The notes beneath the pieces are model-generated. The model did no database searches, was not told the DNA's origin, and saw nothing but the letters and a program-made list of their open reading frames with translations. This document shows, in pieces, positions 1 through 6,790 of a DNA stretch of 31,242 nucleotides (its first letter is position 1; the number at the start of each line of letters is the position of its first letter). A program made the translations under genes and the position numbers. Origin of the DNA: CAZNGF01 sp964572855 (lineage in GTDB: Bacteria > Bipolaricaulota > Bipolaricaulia > RBG-16-55-9 > JAJCYT01); the NCBI GenBank assembly GCA_964572855.1, contig CAZNGF010000033.1:1-31242 (forward strand). The letters are read 5' to 3'.

Positions 1-84
1 CGCCAGCGGCTCTGGCGCGACACGCTGGACGAATGGCTGCAGGCGCTGGCGGCCCCGGCCCCGGAAGCGGGGCCCACTGCATGA
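1..84 (+). CDS. 3' end of an unidentified gene (partial)
   Basis: Frame 1 is open from the window edge and ends at a TGA (82-84) that overlaps the ATG of the next gene as ATGA. The visible tail is RQRLWRDTLDEWLQALAAPA followed by a short Ala/Pro/Gly-rich end. The 4-base overlap is the same coupling seen repeatedly in this window, which argues that the frame is real and in one operon with the gamma-glutamyltranspeptidase. Only 27 residues are visible and no family can be named. Confidence 0.55.
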   Translation, partial: RQRLWRDTLDEWLQALAAPAPEAGPTA

Positions 85-1622
85 GCGACGGAATGGTGGC
101 CACCAGCCAACCACTGGCCGCCGAGGCGGGCGTCGCGGTGCTGCGCGCGGGGGGCAACGCCGTGGACGCGGCCGTGTGCGCCGCCGCGGTCCTGGGCGTC
201 GTCGAGCCCATGAGCACGGGTGTCGGCGGCGACTGCTTCGCGCTCGTCTACGAAGCCTCTTCGGAGAGACTCCACGGGCTCAACGGCAGCGGGCGCGCGC
301 CGGGAGCGGCGCGGATTGAAGACGTCCAGCTGGCCGGCCACCGAACCATGCCGCAGGAGGGCATCCTGAGCGTCACGGTCCCCGGCGCGTTGCGCGCCTG
401 GGACGACCTGGTGGCGCGCTTCGGGACCCGCTCGCTGGGCGAGCTGCTCCAGCCCGCGGTCCGCGCCGCGCGCGAGGGCTTCGCGCTTACGCCCGTGATC
501 GCGCGCGACTGGGCGCGCTCCGAGGCGGCCCTGCGCCGCGGGGTGGGCACGGACTCGTTTCTGCTCGAAGGGCGCGCGCCCCGCTCCGGCGAGCCCTTCG
601 CGCACCCCGAGCTGGCGCGCAGCCTGGCGCTGATCGCGGCGGACGGGGTCAAGGCGTTCTACGACGGCCCGCTGACGCGCGCCATCGTGCGCCAGTCGCG
701 GGCGTTGGGCGGCTGGCTTGACGAGGCGGATTTCGCCGAGCACGCCTCCGAGTGGGTGGACCCGATCTCGATCCACTACCGGGGCCGCGAGGTGTTCGAG
801 CTCCCGCCCAACGGGCAGGGAATCGTGGCCCTGCAGGCCCTGCGGATCTTGGACGGGCTGGATCTCGCGAGCGTGGGCGAGTCCGAGCGCCTGCACGCGC
901 AGATCGAGGCCATCAAGCTCGCCTTCGCCGATGGCTGGCGCTACGTGGCTGACCCCGCGTACGCCGACGTCCCGGTGGACGCGCTGCTCTCCGAACGCTA
1001 CGCGGCCGCGCGCCGCGCGCTCGTCGGCGAGCGCGCCCTGAGCGACCCCCGGCATGGCTTCCCCGAGGCCGGCACCGTCTACGTGGCGGCGGTCGACGGC
1101 ATGGGCAACGTCGCCTCGCTCATCAACAGCGTCTACATGCACTTCGGCGCCAACGTCGTGGCGGGCAGCACGGGGATCGTCCTGCACAACCGCGGGGCGC
1201 TCTTCGAACTCGACCCGTCGCACCCCAATGCGCTCGCGCCCGGCAAGCGGCCCTATCACACCATCATCCCGGCGCTGGCTTTTCAAGGGGACCGGCCGTG
1301 GCTCACCTTCGGCGTGGTGGGCGGGACGATGCAGCCGCAGGGGCACGTCCAGTTGCTGGGCCATTTGCTCGATTCGGGACTGTCCCTACAAGAAGCCGTG
1401 GAGGCGCCGCGCTTCCGCTGGGTGCGCGGTGCCCAGGTCACGTTGGAGGACGGGTTCGACGATGCGGTCCGGCGCGATCTGCAGGCGCGCGGCCACGCGC
1501 TCGTCCCGGTCGAGGGGCACGGCGGATTCGGGGGCGCACAAATGATCCAAATCGACCCCGAGACGGGGGCGCTCAGCGGCGCCTCCGACCCGCGCAAGGA
1601 CGGGGGCGTGGGGGCAGCGTGA
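81..1622 (+). CDS. ggt: Gamma-glutamyltranspeptidase family protein
   Basis: This is an Ntn-hydrolase of the gamma-glutamyltransferase family, which transfers or hydrolyses gamma-glutamyl groups of glutathione-like compounds. Starting at ATG 81 the protein is 513 aa and opens with the family's typical MVATSQPLAAEAGVAVLRAG block and GGNAVDAAV. The probable autoprocessing nucleophile is Thr332 in AGTVYVAAVDGMGNVAS, followed by the small-subunit features TGIVLHNRG and GKRPYHTIIPAL. An upstream in-frame ATG at 33 exists, but ATG 81 overlaps the previous stop (ATGA) and begins at the conserved N-terminus. No hydrophobic signal peptide precedes the catalytic domain, so export is not evident. The stop overlaps the GTG of a decayed DUF1028 gene, suggesting an old peptide-metabolism operon. 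The motif is of the non-classical GTVY subgroup, so the exact substrate is uncertain. Confidence 0.92.
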   Translation: MSDGMVATSQPLAAEAGVAVLRAGGNAVDAAVCAAAVLGVVEPMSTGVGGDCFALVYEASSERLHGLNGSGRAPGAARIEDVQLAGHRTMPQEGILSVTVPGALRAWDDLVARFGTRSLGELLQPAVRAAREGFALTPVIARDWARSEAALRRGVGTDSFLLEGRAPRSGEPFAHPELARSLALIAADGVKAFYDGPLTRAIVRQSRALGGWLDEADFAEHASEWVDPISIHYRGREVFELPPNGQGIVALQALRILDGLDLASVGESERLHAQIEAIKLAFADGWRYVADPAYADVPVDALLSERYAAARRALVGERALSDPRHGFPEAGTVYVAAVDGMGNVASLINSVYMHFGANVVAGSTGIVLHNRGALFELDPSHPNALAPGKRPYHTIIPALAFQGDRPWLTFGVVGGTMQPQGHVQLLGHLLDSGLSLQEAVEAPRFRWVRGAQVTLEDGFDDAVRRDLQARGHALVPVEGHGGFGGAQMIQIDPETGALSGASDPRKDGGVGAA

Positions 1623-1779
1623 CCTGCTCGTTCGTCGCCCACGACCCGGACTCGGGCGCCTTTGGCGTCGCGGGCAACATGCTCGCCGGCGGCGACCCAA
1701 ACTGTTTCACAACCTGCGCGTCGACGAACACGCCGACCCGGTCGCCGCGCTGCGGGGCTTCAACCGGGTGAAACGGTAG
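1619..1779 (+). pseudogene. DUF1028 gene reduced by internal deletions
   Basis: A GTG overlapping the preceding stop (GTGA) opens a frame reading TCSFVAHDPDSGAFGVA, the N-terminus typical of DUF1028 proteins. It runs straight into GNMLAGGD, which in the family lies roughly a hundred residues further on. After a frame change near 1699 the other frame gives LFHNLRVDEHADPVAALRGF and a TAG at 1777-1779, the usual DUF1028 C-terminal segment. So three separate pieces of a protein normally over 200 aa are left in about 54 codons, implying at least two internal deletions plus a frameshift. Family recognition is from memory of the motifs. DUF1028 function is unknown. An assembly error is the main alternative. 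Confidence 0.7.
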
Positions 1780-1784
1780 CCGGC

Positions 1785-1813
1785 TTCACCCTCCCGTCTG
1801 GAACTGCTACAAT
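1785..1813 (+). promoter_or_regulatory. Leaderless-type promoter of the cupredoxin gene
   Basis: TTCACC (1785-1790), a 17-base spacer and TACAAT (1808-1813) precede the ATG at 1820 by only 6 bases. The expected transcription start falls on or next to the start codon, so the mRNA would have no leader; there is also no Shine-Dalgarno sequence. Confidence 0.65.
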
Positions 1814-1819
1814 GCGGGC

Positions 1820-2572
1820 ATGGACATCAAGGCCCTGGTGGCGCTGGCGATCGCGCTTTTGCTCCCCGCGCTGCTGATCTTCTTCCAGCCGGATGCCCGG
1901 CCCGACTCGGCCGAGCGCTACGTCATCGAGGTGCGCGACGCCGAGTTCGACCCGCCGGGGCTGTTCGTCGAGCCCGGCGCCGTGGTGGCGTGGGTCTGGC
2001 CCGAGCGCACGCGCACCCCCCACACGACCACGGCCTACCATCCAGTCCACGATCGGCCCCTGCGGATTCCGCTGGGTGTGGGCCCGTGGGACTCCGGCGA
2101 CCTGCGTGAGGCCGGCAGCGCCTTCGAGCTCGCGCTGCACGAACCGGGCGTCTACGACTACTTCTGCCGTCATCACGAGAGCGCGGGCATGGTGGGCCGG
2201 ATCATCGTGCGCGACCCGTCCGGCCCGGCGCTGCAAAGCGGAAACGCGCTGCCCGCCCAGGTGGGCGGGCGGTTGCTGAGCGTCGAGACCATCATGGGGC
2301 GGGAAGGCCGGTTGTATGCGATGAGCGCCCGGCTCAACGCGGTCGCGCAGTTGAGCCGCCAGGACCGCCACGGCACGGCCGGCGACGCGCTCGCCCGCCT
2401 GCGGGCGAACTACCCACGCGGCGTGCTGGCCGGGGTCAACCTCGGCGACGAGGCCGAGCGCCTGTTGGACGCGTTGGGCGTCGCCCTGGCCAGCCGGGAC
2501 GGCGGCCAGGTGATCGCCCTCCTACGCCAACTGCGCACCGTGCTCGCGCGAGCTCACGACCGGCTGGGCTAA
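1820..2572 (+). CDS. Membrane-anchored cupredoxin (plastocyanin-like) protein
   Basis: The 250-residue protein has an uncleaved signal anchor at about 4-22, then a type-1 copper domain at about 33-132. Candidate copper ligands are His68 (in RTPHTTT) and Cys116, His119 and Met124 in YDYFCRHHESAGM; the Cys+3 and Cys+8 spacing is exactly that of plastocyanin. It probably carries electrons, or holds copper, on the outer face of the cytoplasmic membrane. Residues 150-250 form an extra helical, Leu/Arg-rich tail I do not recognise, containing RLLSVETIMGREGRLYAMSA. The start at 1820 is set by the promoter 6 bases upstream. The gene ends tail-to-tail with a broken minus-strand gene, sharing CTAA at 2569-2572. 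Confidence 0.85.
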   Translation: MDIKALVALAIALLLPALLIFFQPDARPDSAERYVIEVRDAEFDPPGLFVEPGAVVAWVWPERTRTPHTTTAYHPVHDRPLRIPLGVGPWDSGDLREAGSAFELALHEPGVYDYFCRHHESAGMVGRIIVRDPSGPALQSGNALPAQVGGRLLSVETIMGREGRLYAMSARLNAVAQLSRQDRHGTAGDALARLRANYPRGVLAGVNLGDEAERLLDALGVALASRDGGQVIALLRQLRTVLARAHDRLG

Positions 2573-2719
2573 CCGGCCCACGTTCCGTTCGGCACGGCGC
2601 AATCGGGCACGCTCAGGGGCGTAGCCCAAGTCGAACAACATCCCCTTCGAGATGTCGCCGGCCATCCTGCGCGGCGCGAGGTTGACGACGAACAGGGCCT
2701 GGGCGAGGCTTTCGGCCAT
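2569..2719 (-). pseudogene. Remnant of a tRNA-binding (EMAPII/CsaA-like) protein gene
   Basis: On the minus strand the frame from ATG 2719 reads SLAQALFVVNLAPRRMAGDI and SKGMLFDLGY, matching the end of the EMAPII/CsaA tRNA-binding fold (typically VVNFPPRRIAG...GMLFDIGY). The frame then departs, but an adjacent frame gives TPLSVPDCAVPNGTWAG and a TAG at 2569-2571, equivalent to the usual VPNGTRAG C-terminus. So the N-terminal half is gone and a short deletion near 2616 shifts the frame. A purine run (GGGGGG) before ATG 2719 resembles a ribosome-binding site, so a truncated product could still be made. Identification rests on remembered motifs. Confidence 0.6.
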
Positions 2720-2781
2720 AAAACCCCCCTGAAATTCTGACGTTTACGGACGGTGCGAGGCCCGAGCGGTGGACAGCGCCC

Positions 2782-3204
2782 TCAGCGTTGTGGAGCGGCT
2801 TCCGGACCGGCCTCGCAGAACGCTTGCCACGCCTGGCGCCAATCGATCAGCTCCCAGTCCCCTGAGGCATCGACGGCAATCACGGGGCCGTCGGCGTCGC
2901 GCAACGCGGCGAGCGCGGCCGCGGGCGAGGCGTCCGCGGGCAGGTGCGGCACGGGACGGATCAACCCCTCCTCGTCCAGGCGGACGCGCGCCAGCGCGCC
3001 GGGCAGCTCCCAGATCGAGAGCGTGCTGGCCGGAGAGGGGGCGTAACACAGCAGGTCCTCGCGCAGAACGGCGCCCACCAAACAAGCGCCCGCCACCACG
3101 GGCAGCGCCGGCGCCTCGGTGGCCCGTAACAGGCGGAGCGCGCGCTCCAGCGTGGCGTGTGGGGTCAGCGTGACGCGCGCCTCGGGTTCATGCGTTCCCA
3201 TCAT
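2782..3204 (-). CDS. Small CBS-domain protein
   Basis: This 140-aa protein looks like a stand-alone pair of CBS motifs, which usually bind adenine nucleotides and control partner proteins. The first motif spans about 8-60 (VTLTPHATLERALRLLRA ... ALPVVAGACLVGAVLREDLL) and the second about 85-130 (HLPADASPAAALAALRDADG ... PVIAVDASGDWELIDWRQAW). The ATG at 3204 is preceded by GGAGG with 8 bases spacing and lies inside the 3' end of the TetR gene (about 17 bases overlap), so the two are co-transcribed and translationally coupled. The first loop is short and the N-terminus divergent, so the CBS call is good but not certain. A link to the TetR regulon is inferred from the operon only. Confidence 0.65.
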   Translation of the reverse strand: MMGTHEPEARVTLTPHATLERALRLLRATEAPALPVVAGACLVGAVLREDLLCYAPSPASTLSIWELPGALARVRLDEEGLIRPVPHLPADASPAAALAALRDADGPVIAVDASGDWELIDWRQAWQAFCEAGPEAAPQR

Positions 3205-3871
3205 CGGCGCCCCCTCCATCGAGCACGGAAGCGTCGGCCTCGGGCGCGGCCAGCGCGCGCAAGCGTTCCCGCAGGAGCGCACGCCCGCGCGCGAAGGCGT
3301 TTCGATCGCCAAACAGTTGGTGCTCCCAATTGACGCCGTTCAGGAGGGCGTGGATCTCGAAGGCCAGGTTTTCGGGATCGACGTCGGCGCGCAATTGTCC
3401 CCGCGCCTGAGCGCCCCCGGCGACGTGGGCGATGAAGTCGAGCCATTGGCGCATATAGCCGGCCACCTTCTCCCGGATCGCCCCCGAACGGCTCTTGAAC
3501 TCACCCGAAACCGTGGCGAAAAAGCACCCGCCCGCAAACACCTCACGCTGTGCGTAATCGAGCCAGTGCGCACAAACCGCCCACAGGCGCGGCAGCCCCT
3601 TTTCGGCGGCGAGCGCCGGCTCGACCACCTCGCGCACGTAGATCGCGCGCGCCGCGTCGATCGCGGCCAGTTGTAGCTCCTCTTTGGAACCGAAGTGGGC
3701 GAACAGCCCGCTCTTGCTCATGTCCAGCTCGCGGGCCAGGCGGCCGATGGTGAGCTGCTCCAGCCCCTCGCGGGAGGCCAACTGCGCGGCCCGCTCCAGG
3801 ATGGTCTGCCGGGTGGCCTCCCCTTGGGCGGTTCGGCCGCGCGGCCGTCCGGTCGGCGTGCGCTCCTGCAT
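3188..3871 (-). CDS. TetR/AcrR family transcriptional repressor
   Basis: The 227-aa protein has the TetR DNA-binding domain at about 20-66: TRQTILERAAQLASREGLEQ, then the helix-turn-helix TIGRLARELDMSKSGLFAHF followed by GSKEEL. The remainder is a helical ligand-binding/dimer domain of unknown ligand, with GGCFFATVSGEF near residues 113-124. AAGGAGG sits 6 bases before the ATG at 3871. Its own promoter carries a perfect palindrome in the spacer (see 3901-3929), so autorepression is likely. It is translated together with the CBS gene; the divergent DinB-dsbA unit may also be in its regulon. Confidence 0.93.
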   Translation of the reverse strand: MQERTPTGRPRGRTAQGEATRQTILERAAQLASREGLEQLTIGRLARELDMSKSGLFAHFGSKEELQLAAIDAARAIYVREVVEPALAAEKGLPRLWAVCAHWLDYAQREVFAGGCFFATVSGEFKSRSGAIREKVAGYMRQWLDFIAHVAGGAQARGQLRADVDPENLAFEIHALLNGVNWEHQLFGDRNAFARGRALLRERLRALAAPEADASVLDGGGADDGNA

Positions 3872-3900
3872 GGGATGCCTCCTTGCGATCGGATCACCTG

Positions 3901-3929
3901 ATTATAAAACGAACGTTCGTAAAAATCAA
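3901..3929 (-). promoter_or_regulatory. TetR promoter with operator palindrome in the spacer
   Basis: Read on the minus strand: TTGATT (3929-3924), exactly 17 bases, then consensus TATAAT (3906-3901). The spacer holds the perfect 12-bp palindrome ACGAACGTTCGT (3909-3920) flanked by A/T runs. A dimer bound there would block RNA polymerase, giving autorepression. AACGTTCG-type palindromes are common TetR-family operators. Confidence 0.85.
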
Positions 3930-3945
3930 CCCCATCCCCACCCCC

Positions 3946-3974
3946 TTGGAGCGGCGCGGCGGCGGCGGTATGCT
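3946..3974 (+). promoter_or_regulatory. Probable promoter of the DinB-dsbA unit
   Basis: TTGGAG (3946-3951), 17 bases of GC-rich spacer and TATGCT (3969-3974) lie 29 bases before ATG 4004. The TetR operator ends 25 bases upstream of this -35 box, so control of both directions by the repressor is possible. Confidence 0.5.
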
Positions 3975-4003
3975 GGCGCCGAACAGCGACCCAAGGAGGC
4001 CCG

Positions 4004-4480
4004 ATGAGGTTTCAGGAACGGACGGTCAAGGAGACAAACCGCGTGATGGAGAGCCTGTTTCGCACGGCGCGCGCCGTGCCGGAGGAAAAGCGCGACTGGA
4101 AGCCGCTGGATCAGGGCCGCTCGGTGCTCGAGCAACTGCAGGAGTGCGCCCAGGCGCCGCGCATCTTCATCCACGCGCTCACACACCACAACACCGACTT
4201 CGGCGAGGAGCGGATGGCGCGCTGGCGCGAGGAGCGGCAGGGCTGGACCACGCTGGAGGAATGCGAGGCGCGTTGTCAAGCCAACACCGAAGCGCTGGTC
4301 GAGTTGATCCGGGGGCTCTCGGACGGGGAATTGGACCAGACGATCACGGCGGGCGGTCCCAACGGCCCGCGCGAGCTCAGCCTGGCCGACGTGGCCATGG
4401 CCCACCACAACAACATGCTCTACCACGTGGGGCAGATCAACTACGTCCAAACGCTCTACGGCGACTTCGACCCGCATTGA
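4004..4480 (+). CDS. DinB/DUF664-like four-helix protein
   Basis: The 158-aa protein has the length and helical pattern of DinB-like (DinB_2) proteins, a superfamily of metal-binding four-helix bundles, many acting as thiol-dependent S-transferases. The C-terminal block AHHNNMLYHVGQINYVQTLY corresponds to the family's HxxxHxGQI signature. Here the first His of that signature is Asn137 while His141 is kept, and the usual helix-2 His region reads QLQECAQAP, so the classical three-His metal site may be altered. GGAGG precedes ATG 4004 by 5 bases. The dsbA-like gene follows after 31 bases, suggesting a redox/thiol operon. Exact activity is unknown. Confidence 0.7.
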   Translation: MRFQERTVKETNRVMESLFRTARAVPEEKRDWKPLDQGRSVLEQLQECAQAPRIFIHALTHHNTDFGEERMARWREERQGWTTLEECEARCQANTEALVELIRGLSDGELDQTITAGGPNGPRELSLADVAMAHHNNMLYHVGQINYVQTLYGDFDPH

Positions 4481-4511
4481 GCGGCCCGCCGCGCCGCTCG
4501 AAGGAGGACCC

Positions 4512-5372
4512 ATGCAGGACGCGCCCGGGCCGACCCGCCCGCGCTCGTCGGGGTGGATCGCCGCCGCGGCCGCGGCGGCGTTCGCCCTGGGGTTGCTGGC
4601 CCACCCGCTACTGTTCCGGGACGAGCCGTCGGACGCGCTCCGCGCCGAGCTTTCGGACCTGAACGCGCAGGTCGGGGCGTTGAACGACCAGGTCACCGGA
4701 GCGCTGGCCGCGCTGCGGGAAGGCGAACTGGCCGAGATTCAGCGGGGGCTGGCGCAGCTGGACCAGCGCATGGGGGAGACCGAACGGGCGCTGCGCGCGG
4801 CCGGGGCGGGCGGCGGGCCCGCGCAGGCCCCTCCCGAGGTGTCCGCCGACGACGACCCGGCGCTGGGACCGGCCGACGCGCCCGTGCTGATCGTCGCCTT
4901 TTCGGACTTCCAGTGCCCGTTCTGCACGCGCTTCTGGGCCGAGACCATGCCCGCGCTGGTCGAGGAGTACGTCGAGCCGGGCACGGTCCGCTTCGTGTTC
5001 CGCGACTTCCCGCTGGCCCAGATCCACCCCAACGCGATCCCCGCCGCCATGGCCGCCGAGTGCGCGGACGACCAGGGCGCCTTCTGGCCCATGCACGATG
5101 CACTGTTCGAGCGGCAGGCGGACTGGGCGCGCGCCGAACAGCCCAAGGCCGTGCTGGCGCAATACGCCGCCGAGCTGGGGCTGGAGGCGGGGGCGTTCGA
5201 CGCCTGCCTGCAGGCGGACCGGCACGTCGACGAACTGCAGAACGACCTCATGCAGGGGCTCGATTACGGCGTCTCCGGCACGCCCACCTTCTTCGTCAAC
5301 GGCGAGAAGCTGGTGGGCGCGCTCCCCATCGAGCGGTTCCGCGCCGCGGTCGAGCGCGCGCTGGCCAACTAG
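4512..5372 (+). CDS. Membrane-anchored DsbA-like thiol oxidoreductase
   Basis: The 286-aa protein has an N-terminal membrane anchor (about 14-35), a coiled-coil stretch (about 41-97), a Gly/Ala/Pro linker and a thioredoxin-fold DsbA-type domain (about 113-284). The active site is Cys135-Pro-Phe-Cys138 in FSDFQCPFCTRFW, and the cis-Pro loop is GVSGTPTFFVNGEKLVG. This matches the BdbD/DsbA-like group that oxidises or isomerises disulfides outside the membrane. GGAGG lies 4 to 5 bases before ATG 4512. The stop codon TAG (5370-5372) is part of the left end of an inserted repeat (CTAGTAC), so the natural C-terminus may have been trimmed; the domain appears complete. Confidence 0.88.
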   Translation: MQDAPGPTRPRSSGWIAAAAAAAFALGLLAHPLLFRDEPSDALRAELSDLNAQVGALNDQVTGALAALREGELAEIQRGLAQLDQRMGETERALRAAGAGGGPAQAPPEVSADDDPALGPADAPVLIVAFSDFQCPFCTRFWAETMPALVEEYVEPGTVRFVFRDFPLAQIHPNAIPAAMAAECADDQGAFWPMHDALFERQADWARAEQPKAVLAQYAAELGLEAGAFDACLQADRHVDELQNDLMQGLDYGVSGTPTFFVNGEKLVGALPIERFRAAVERALAN

Positions 5373-5651
5373 TACTGGACCACAGAGATTCTTGACGGTA
5401 GTGGCAGGCCCCTGTGCCTGCCCTGGGGCCCCCCGTGGCTAACACCGTTGCAACGCTTTCGTCGGCCCCCTCTCCCTCGACGGGAGAGGGTTGGGGTGAG
5501 GGTGAATGCCCGTTGGCGCTGCCGGCGTTCCCCCCTCATCCCAGCCTTCTCCCGCCAGGGGAGAAGGAGTTCTCCTTGGTCATTCCAGGCTTAAGTTGGA
5601 ACCAGTCCACGGGCGGTTGCACCTACAAAAATCAATGTGGCGGTGTACTAG
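5369..5651 (+). repeat. MITE-like inverted-repeat element, copy A
   Basis: The 283-bp block starts CTAGTACTGGACCACAG and ends, as reverse complement, CTAGTACACCGCCACATTG. The two ends are imperfect inverted repeats of about 30 bp and match the ends of copies B and C. The interior holds several hairpins: GGCAGG/CCTGCC near 5404-5424, CCCTCTCCC/GGGAGAGGG (5468-5490) and CCTTCTCCC/GGGAGAAGG (5545-5567), the last two being a dispersed repeat type common in many bacterial phyla. No open reading frame with transposase features is present. The left end supplies the stop of the dsbA-like gene. Confidence 0.65.
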
Positions 5652-5876
5652 GGCACGACCACGCTGCATGTGTCATACTGATTCCAGGTTCACCTGTCAC
5701 AATGCGCGATAGCGAAATCGTGTTCTGTGGGGGCGCTCCGCTCAGGATGGCGTTGATTGGCATCGCTGTGGTTCTGCGCCAGCCCGCGGAGAGAGGCGTC
5801 GCCACACTTGACAGCGCGGGGCGTATCCCGAAAACTGGCCAAAGCGATCGTTTAATCCGAAAGGGAGGCACCTCGC
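5652..5876 (+). promoter_or_regulatory. Upstream region of the Rrf2 gene
   Basis: These 225 bases have lower GC than the surroundings. A consensus TTGACA lies at 5808-5813, but the hexamer 17 bases on is only AAAACT (5831-5836), so the promoter would be weak or activator-dependent. A ribosome-binding site GGGAGG (5863-5868) precedes the TTG start. I found no convincing Rrf2 operator palindrome by eye and no additional gene. Confidence 0.4.
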
Positions 5877-6338
5877 TTGCTTTATTCGAAGGAATGCGAA
5901 TACGCCATCCGCGCGCTCACGCACTTGGCCCAACACCCGGACCGGCGTTCACTGGCCAAAGAGATCGCCGAGGCCGAAGACGTGCCCTACTACTTCCTGA
6001 GCAAGATCCTGCAAAACCTGGCCCGCGACGGTTTCCTGACCTCGGCCAAGGGCCCCAAGGGCGGGTTCCAGCTGGCGCGGCCGGCCCGCGAGGTCACGCT
6101 CTACGACATCCGCGGCTCGGTCGACGGGGATGACGACCTGGACGCGTGCGCGGCCGGCCTGGCCAAGTGCAACGACCGGATGCCGTGCCCGCTGCACGAG
6201 TCGTTCAAGCCGCTGCGGGAGCGCATCAAAACCTATCTACAGGGTACCGACCTGGCGGCCATGACCGCCGCGGTCAAGCGCAAGCGCGAACTCGTCGATC
6301 AGGAAGGCGGGCACGCGATCCAACCCGAAGCGGGCTAA
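5877..6338 (+). CDS. Rrf2-family iron-sulfur transcriptional regulator
   Basis: The 153-aa protein begins at TTG 5877, set by GGGAGG 8 bases upstream and by the conserved Rrf2 N-terminus MLYSKECEYAIRALTHLA. The winged helix (about 1-75) includes SLAKEIAEAEDVPYYFLSKI, LQNLARDGFLTS and the wing KGPKGGFQLAR. Cys91, Cys98 and Cys104 in DACAAGLAKCNDRMPCPLH match the three cluster-ligating cysteines of IscR/NsrR-type members, so it probably senses iron-sulfur status, nitric oxide or oxidants. The gene stands alone after copy A of the repeat and ends tail-to-tail with a minus-strand gene, sharing CTAA at 6335-6338. Targets are unknown. Confidence 0.92.
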   Translation: MLYSKECEYAIRALTHLAQHPDRRSLAKEIAEAEDVPYYFLSKILQNLARDGFLTSAKGPKGGFQLARPAREVTLYDIRGSVDGDDDLDACAAGLAKCNDRMPCPLHESFKPLRERIKTYLQGTDLAAMTAAVKRKRELVDQEGGHAIQPEAG

Positions 6339-6790
6339 CGGAAGGTCCAGCGGCCGCCCAGCGAGAGCGCCAGCGGCAGGCCGTTGTCGAAGCCGGGCAG
6401 GAGTTCGACTTGGGCGAACAGCGACACCGGCGTCTCCGCAACCGCCAGGGCGAGCCCGCTCAAAAGGCGCGCGTCGAGCGCGGGCAGCGTCGGCAGCGAG
6501 GCCCGCACGGTCGCCCCCACGTACCAGCGGAAGGGGTGCGACGCCCAGTCCAGCGCCGTCAGGTACCACTTGACCCCGGCCATCAGGCCCGGGGCGCTCA
6601 GGTTCAAATCCAGCGGGACGCCGGCCTCGAACTCGAACGTGTCCGCGACCCGCAGGCTCCCGCTGGCCGTCAGCGGTACCTGCACGCCCACGCCCGCCTG
6701 CGCCCAGCCCGCCACGGGCGCGCTCAGGCACGCGAGGCAAGCCAGCACGCCGACGAGGAACCGCACGCGAGAGCCGTTCGCGGGGATCAT
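6335..6790 (-). CDS. Small exported beta-barrel-like protein
   Basis: This 151-aa protein has a signal peptide (hydrophobic core VRFLVGVLACLACLSAPVAG, likely cleavage after AQA at about residue 32). The mature part consists of alternating beta-strand-like segments rich in Gly and aromatics (VADTFEFEAGVPLDLNLSAP, MAGVKWYLTALDW, FRWYVGATVRASLP, LALSLGGRWTFR). It looks like a small outer-membrane barrel of unknown function. The ATG at 6790 overlaps the yebC stop as ATGA; a GTG start at Val9 would give a tighter signal peptide. It resembles in style, but not obviously in sequence, the exported protein at 9379-9789. Confidence 0.6.
   Translation of the reverse strand: MIPANGSRVRFLVGVLACLACLSAPVAGWAQAGVGVQVPLTASGSLRVADTFEFEAGVPLDLNLSAPGLMAGVKWYLTALDWASHPFRWYVGATVRASLPTLPALDARLLSGLALAVAETPVSLFAQVELLPGFDNGLPLALSLGGRWTFR

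Noticed and set aside
248..652. Long minus-strand open frame inside the transpeptidase gene
   Set aside because: Ser/Arg/Ala-rich composition typical of antisense frames in GC-rich DNA; no start signal; the plus strand is a clear conserved gene. The same applies to the other long antisense frames, e.g. 8079-9200, 14725-15876 and 22601-23740.
5468..5567. CRISPR-like array from repeated CCCTCTCCC/GGGAGAGGG and CCTTCTCCC/GGGAGAAGG units
   Set aside because: Only two different hairpins, no constant repeat-spacer period and no cas genes; it is a dispersed palindromic repeat inside copy A.
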